A DNA stretch of 8,656 nucleotides. Source: Bacteroides sp. GTDB lineage: Bacteria; Bacteroidota; Bacteroidia; Bacteroidales; Bacteroidaceae. The position numbers and the translations under genes are program-made. Positions 7,107 through 8,656 of this stretch are shown piece by piece; position 1 is the first letter of the stretch, and the number at the start of each line of letters is the position of its first letter. Under the pieces are notes generated by a model, which saw only the letters and a list, made by a program, of their open reading frames with translations, was not told the DNA's origin and did no database searches. The DNA lies in NCBI GenBank assembly GCA_019412865.1, contig DXOJ01000564.1, forward strand, positions 1 to 8,656, given 5' to 3'.

Positions 7107-7138
7107 CAAAAGTAGCATATTCCCGCAGAAAGAACAAA
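7107..7138 (-). promoter_or_regulatory. Full Bacteroides -33/-7 promoter of the ATPase/nuclease-like gene
   Basis: On the minus strand, TTTG (7135-7138) is followed after exactly 20 bp by TACTTTTG (7107-7114), matching both elements of the Bacteroides consensus at ideal spacing. The predicted start near 7100 gives a leader of about 35 nt that begins with a small hairpin, CTCATA-AA-TATGAG (7087-7100), and contains AAAGGA before the ATG at 7065. Confidence 0.7.
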
Positions 7139-7310
7139 GAAAGGGAAAGAAAGTTGGAGTGTTGCTGCACCAGAGTAATGGATATAATCCCTCTTACTTT
7201 TTCATGCCATTAGCCGAATAATGTTTATAATGGGTATCCATAATAGAATTAAAAAATGATTGAAGAACCTAATCTTACCTTTTTTCTATCATATAATAAG
7301 CAGATATTAC

Positions 7311-7772
7311 TCATTTCTGCATCTTTGTAGCCCAATTCAGTTTTATTCTTTTGATCCCTATACACAGCTTTTTTAACGGGCATTTATAACAACCGCTCCG
7401 TCCCAATTCAAGTTCTATTTCTAAATCCCGTGTCCGTTCGTTTAGTTCTATCCACATGCCCCGCAATGCATCCCGCTGTGATTTGGCTTCCCTGTACATT
7501 TTGAGTTCCTTGTCGCGTGCCCCTAAGAGAAAAGCATACGCCGAACACACTTCAGATTTACTGATACAAAGCTGCTCCAAGACTTTCACATATTCCGGGC
7601 TAATTCCTTTCTCCCTAATCTTCAAGAATCCACGGAGACTCTGATCGTTTACGACGGTTCTGTAATCCTTGAAATATGACATGATTACCTGCATATCCGC
7701 CCAAAGTTGGATATACTCTTTTTCAATACCGTATTTCGTGGCCGCTTCTTCTACGCTAATCCATTCTGACAT
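7311..7772 (-). CDS. Unrecognised small protein with HTH-like N-terminus and C-terminal cysteine motif
   Basis: I do not recognise the family of this 153-residue protein. Residues 3-30 (WISVEEAATKYGIEKEYI, then QLWADMQVI) resemble the short helix-turn-helix of MerR/excisionase-like DNA-binding proteins. Residues about 58-122 are mostly helical and highly charged (KELKMYREAKSQRDALRGM, then ELNERTRDLEIELEL), probably a coiled coil. The C-terminus carries GCYKCPLKKLC with Cys128, Cys131 and Cys137, in a lysine-rich context; this could bind metal, although only one further Cys pair (69, 76) is available as a ligand source. There is no signal peptide or membrane helix. It starts at an ATG after CGAACATT with no strong Shine-Dalgarno. 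Codon use and the ordered composition support a real gene. It stands alone, 245 bp from the ATPase/nuclease-like gene, behind a 780-bp gene-free stretch. It could be an orphan regulator or a mobile-element accessory protein. Confidence 0.72.
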   Translation of the reverse strand: MSEWISVEEAATKYGIEKEYIQLWADMQVIMSYFKDYRTVVNDQSLRGFLKIREKGISPEYVKVLEQLCISKSEVCSAYAFLLGARDKELKMYREAKSQRDALRGMWIELNERTRDLEIELELGRSGCYKCPLKKLCIGIKRIKLNWATKMQK

Positions 7773-7838
7773 AATGTTCGTTTTTTATGTGTGATACAAT
7801 GAAAGAGGGATACTCTTTTTATTATATTAGCACAACGG

Positions 7839-7934
7839 GCATCTACGCCTCCTGCAGTCCGGTGGGCGGGAATTGGTTAGGTTATATTGGGGCATTATGA
7901 ATAAACCAACCGGATACAAGAAAGGCGTAGATGC
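7839..7934. repeat. Nested inverted repeat / structured element
   Basis: GCATCTACGCCT (7839-7850) pairs perfectly with AGGCGTAGATGC (7923-7934). Inside it, TCCGGT (7858-7863) pairs with ACCGGA (7909-7914) and TGGTT (7874-7878) with AACCA (7904-7908), leaving a 25-nt apical loop. Collinear helices in register suggest a folded RNA or a diverged palindrome. It lies 67 bp upstream of the minus-strand gene starting at 7772, so it may be in that gene's leader. Confidence 0.5.
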
Positions 7935-8198
7935 TGTTGCACCATTATCCGTCTATGAGGCTTAGCAACACCTTGAGGAAGATAATGATAACAACAGACA
8001 CCCACGCCAATCGTTTATATATAACACATCTCTTACGGATATGTTGATATACACCGTTCGCGTGGAGTATCTGCTGAATCACCTCTCTCCTTTAAAACTG
8101 CTAATTTTCATAGACGAGAGATAATACGCTTTTACTCCAATAAGAAATAAAATCACTTTCCACCTATTTCATCACGCCGATGGGCGGAAAGCGTGTGA

Positions 8199-8206
8199 CA
8201 AAGATA
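8199..8206 (-). promoter_or_regulatory. Isolated minus-strand -7 element
   Basis: The minus strand reads TATCTTTG, identical to the -7 element of the regulator gene. No TTTG is present at the -33 position. If used, it would give a leader of about 425 nt for the small gene starting at 7772, or a separate noncoding transcript. It is a motif match only. Confidence 0.3.
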
Positions 8207-8377
8207 AATGATTTATTTGGAATATATTGGAAATAAGGCAATAAATACAAGAAGTTTTGCACTGAATGTTTATAAAATCAATGCCTTTGTGGGCATGTTC
8301 CACCATATCTACCAGTTTTGATATGATACCAATGGCATTTGTATTTTGTATCCATTTTTTTTGCGCTAAGGCGATAA

Positions 8378-8437
8378 CTGAACAACCCCACTTTTAATTA
8401 TGTCGAATTCTACACAATTAAAAGTGGGATTGTTCAG
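8378..8437 (-). repeat. 22-bp-arm hairpin, fully paired on the minus strand
   Basis: Arms 8378-8399 and 8416-8437 are inverted repeats with one exception, enclosing a 16-nt loop that contains GAATTC. The exception is a G-U wobble in minus-strand RNA but a C-A mismatch in plus-strand RNA, so selection as an RNA hairpin on the minus strand is plausible. It begins 115 nt after the stop codon of the partial gene at the right edge. No U-run follows on the minus strand, so it is not a textbook Rho-independent terminator. Confidence 0.7.
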
Positions 8438-8502
8438 CTTCTCCCAAATGCCAAGAAATTCTACAGTGTTTCGATTCCTAAGCCTATTCGAGAAGAAGAA
8501 TA

Positions 8503-8536
8503 CAAAGGTAAGTACCTTACAATAGAAACAGACAAA
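8503..8536 (-). promoter_or_regulatory. Promoter-like -33/-7 pair upstream of the 22-bp hairpin
   Basis: On the minus strand, TTTG (8533-8536) and TACCTTTG (8503-8510) are separated by 22 bp, slightly wider than the usual 19-21 bp. Transcription would start near 8496, just past the end of the right-edge gene, and would run into the hairpin at 8378-8437. No open reading frame follows closely, which suggests a short noncoding RNA if the promoter is real. Confidence 0.35.
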
Positions 8537-8552
8537 ATAAAAAACAATTCCG

Positions 8553-8656
8553 TTAATAAGCTCTCAACCCATAATCGAATCTCATCTTCTTGCTATCTTT
8601 CACTTCGATTTTCAACAGATTGTTTCCTTTTCGCAAATAACGGCTATAATCACTGA
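8553..8656 (-). CDS. 3' end of a gene running off the window; C-terminal beta-strand-rich tail
   Basis: Only the last 33 codons and the TAA stop are present. The translated tail includes YLRKGNNLLKIEVKDSKKM and ends MRFDYGLRAY. The Y-L-x-K-G-x-N-x-L-x-I-x-V pattern is typical of a beta-strand in galactose-binding-like or jelly-roll domains, which are common at the ends of Bacteroides glycoside hydrolases and related secreted proteins. That makes a carbohydrate-active enzyme a reasonable guess but not a firm one. The frame is open to the window edge on the minus strand, and codon composition fits coding sequence. Its product, start and length cannot be judged. Confidence 0.55.
   Translation of the reverse strand, partial: SDYSRYLRKGNNLLKIEVKDSKKMRFDYGLRAY

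Larger units (their letters stand above)
7773..8552. other. 780-bp region without a convincing gene
   Basis: No frame on either strand looks like an intact protein. The stretch holds a nested inverted repeat (7839-7934), a 76-codon plus-strand frame broken by one TAG (7897-8124), an isolated minus-strand -7 motif (8199-8206), and a 22-bp-arm hairpin (8378-8437) preceded on the minus strand by a promoter-like pair (8503-8536). It could be a long leader for the gene at 7311-7772, a small-RNA locus, or the remains of a decayed element. Confidence 0.55.

Noticed and set aside
7802..7820. AAAGAG-GGATA-CTCTTT hairpin with T-run on the plus strand
   Set aside because: It is only a 6-bp A/T-rich stem with no plus-strand gene upstream to terminate, so it is probably chance.
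8045..8110. Short minus-strand start MKISSFKGER, considered as the N-terminus of a decayed gene such as a VirE-N/BT4734-like protein
   Set aside because: A stop follows after ten codons and the downstream frame shows no convincing similarity, so the resemblance is too short to use.
8281..8397. 38-codon plus-strand frame starting MPLWACSTIS
   Set aside because: It has no plausible ribosome site, runs into the 22-bp hairpin, and its Phe/Cys-rich end looks noncoding.

Overview
The window looks like Bacteroides chromosome (B. thetaiotaomicron/ovatus-like). The evidence is a SusC/RagA-family TonB-dependent outer-membrane protein beside a membrane-anchored TPR/HTH regulator of the kind found in polysaccharide utilisation loci (PULs), several copies of the Bacteroides -7 promoter element (TAnnTTTG), A/T-rich translation leaders, and two ATPase families that are abundant in this phylum. 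No species can be assigned from the sequence alone.

Left third (10-3499, all minus strand): a PUL edge. A full-length SusR-like regulator (1850-3499) lies upstream of, and reads toward, a susC-like gene (10-1644). The susC product stops after 544 residues, about half the usual length, with a short C-terminal tail that is not SusC-like, so it appears broken. The 205-bp gap between them holds a susC promoter candidate and a 13-bp inverted repeat that could be the regulator's terminator, a susC operator, or both. No susD is visible; it would lie beyond base 1.

Middle (3500-7310): two unrelated single-gene units point at each other. A plus-strand STAND/ATPase_2-type P-loop protein with a C-terminal winged helix (3671-4804) faces a minus-strand AAA-ATPase-like/PD-(D/E)XK nuclease-like fusion (5338-7065). 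The 533-bp convergent gap holds a CACCACAGAGGACACAGAGG repeat, two terminator-like hairpins and a striking palindrome. The palindrome has perfect 31-bp arms, and its core is three 20-bp dyad-symmetric units at an exact 22-bp period.

Right part (7311-8656): a small unrecognised protein (7311-7772, minus) with a helix-turn-helix-like N-terminus, a helical middle and a C-terminal three-cysteine motif. Upstream is about 780 bp with no convincing gene, but with a nested inverted repeat, a frame interrupted by one TAG, promoter-like elements and a 22-bp-arm hairpin. The last 104 bases are the 3' end of another minus-strand gene that runs off the window and may encode a carbohydrate-active or other beta-sandwich protein.

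The regulator and susC plausibly form one glycan-sensing and uptake unit. The two ATPases and the small protein look like independent accessory cargo. No RNA gene, complete mobile element or CRISPR array was recognised. The items most worth a second look are the 22-bp-period palindrome, the broken susC end, the hairpin/promoter pair at 8378-8536 and the cysteine-bearing small protein.
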